Source: Globisporangium splendens (Eukaryota; Oomycota; Peronosporomycetes; Pythiales; Pythiaceae). From it: 64,000 bases of DNA. The stretch spans positions 466,512-530,511 of the forward strand of contig VFIW01000028.1 in assembly GCA_006386115.1 (NCBI GenBank), in the 5' to 3' direction. Of this stretch, positions 63,514-64,000 are shown piece by piece. The notes beneath the pieces are model-generated. The model searched no databases, was not told the origin of the DNA, and worked only from the letters and a program-made list of their open reading frames with translations. The translations under genes were made by a program, and so were the position numbers. Each line of letters starts with the position of its first letter. The stretch's first letter is position 1.

Positions 63514-64000
63514 TCTTCCCTTTCAAGAACCGCCCAGTGGCAGCCTGATGCAGCAGCAAGTCGTGATGAGACCAATGCTTTGCAATGCAGGAATAAGGCT
63601 GCACGAGTCATTCTTTACTCAGAGCAGCTACTTGTCTGAGCCGCTTACCTATTTATTTCTGCTGGCAGGTGTAATAGCTATTTTTACTGCAGCCGCTGCC
63701 GTCAGCAAAAACAAGCGTCAACTGTGTGCCCAAATCCTTGCAGATATTTCCATGAGAAGCTCAGGAACTAGGATTGCAAGGAGCGTCCATAAGGCTCATC
63801 GCGGACTCGACACGTCAGTGCTCATCCTGAACCAGTCATTTTCTAAAACTGGGCAGGCTTCACAGTACTGGTTTAGACGCAAGACCATGCGGGTTTTCAA
63901 GAGAAATGCAGGCTTTTGAATTGTGCTTGATTGCACGCATGGAAACGTCGTGGAAGTAATAAAGATTGGTCCATCCATTGGATTATTTTATCGGATTCGA
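63514..64000. other. Window end, no gene seen
   Basis: A plus-strand frame runs through to 63919, but it is antisense to the cysteine-rich gene at its start and shows no family likeness; I do not call it. Confidence 0.4.

Noticed and set aside
63233..63919. 228-codon plus-strand frame at the window end
   Set aside because: Its first part is antisense to the cysteine-rich gene; the remainder has no recognisable domain.
1..64000. tRNA, rRNA, transposon or CRISPR elements
   Set aside because: Read for T-loop consensus, long terminal or inverted repeats and spaced direct repeats; none was convincing by eye.

Overview
This window is nuclear DNA from an oomycete (stramenopile water mould or downy-mildew lineage); the genus cannot be told from the sequence. 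The evidence is intron-bearing eukaryotic genes with short GT-AG introns (donors mostly GTACGT, GTATGT or GTGCGT; branch sites like CTAAC or CTGAC), very GC-rich third codon positions in exons next to AT-richer spacers, clusters of CCAAT boxes upstream of housekeeping genes, and oomycete-type core promoters (GCTCATT-like initiator followed by a CAWTTT-like flanking element). No transposon, rRNA, tRNA or CRISPR array was recognised.

Layout. 1-15 kb: translation factor eIF3d, a START-like/FYVE lipid-binding protein, a small membrane protein, a DUF2439 protein, a free-standing EMAPII-type tRNA-binding protein, a neutral sphingomyelinase and the mitochondrial GTP/GDP carrier GGC1. 15-24 kb: a MORN/coiled-coil protein divergent from a WW-domain protein, CNOT11 of the CCR4-NOT complex, and a divergent pair encoding frataxin and the queuosine-salvage enzyme QNG1. 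24-34 kb: a long gene-free stretch, a PX-domain protein, a secreted and probably GPI-anchored GMC oxidoreductase, a thrombospondin-repeat pseudogene, and a PH-domain gene. 35-46 kb: an RS-domain zinc-finger protein, a second PH gene paralogous to the first, a PHD-finger chromatin protein, the HSP90 co-chaperone p23, NR2C2AP, and a large Gln-rich protein of unknown function. 49-63.5 kb: a cluster of small cysteine-rich genes interleaved with a selenoprotein T homologue (cysteine form), a plant-order CNX1-like molybdopterin enzyme and release factor eRF1.

The cysteine-rich cluster is the most unusual part. At least five intact small genes and two broken copies share an N-terminal cysteine block, and most also have a Val/Pro/Gln/Tyr-rich tail. 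Two paralogues on opposite strands carry a perfectly conserved 25-nt promoter element about 200 nt upstream of their initiators. A third paralogue has lost that element and also has a premature stop. I know of no function for this family.

Most genes are single-copy housekeeping genes placed as divergent or convergent neighbours, so apart from shared promoters and the cysteine-rich paralogues there is little sign that neighbours act in one pathway. Exon boundaries were read by eye from splice consensus, reading frame and family conservation; uncertain ones are flagged.
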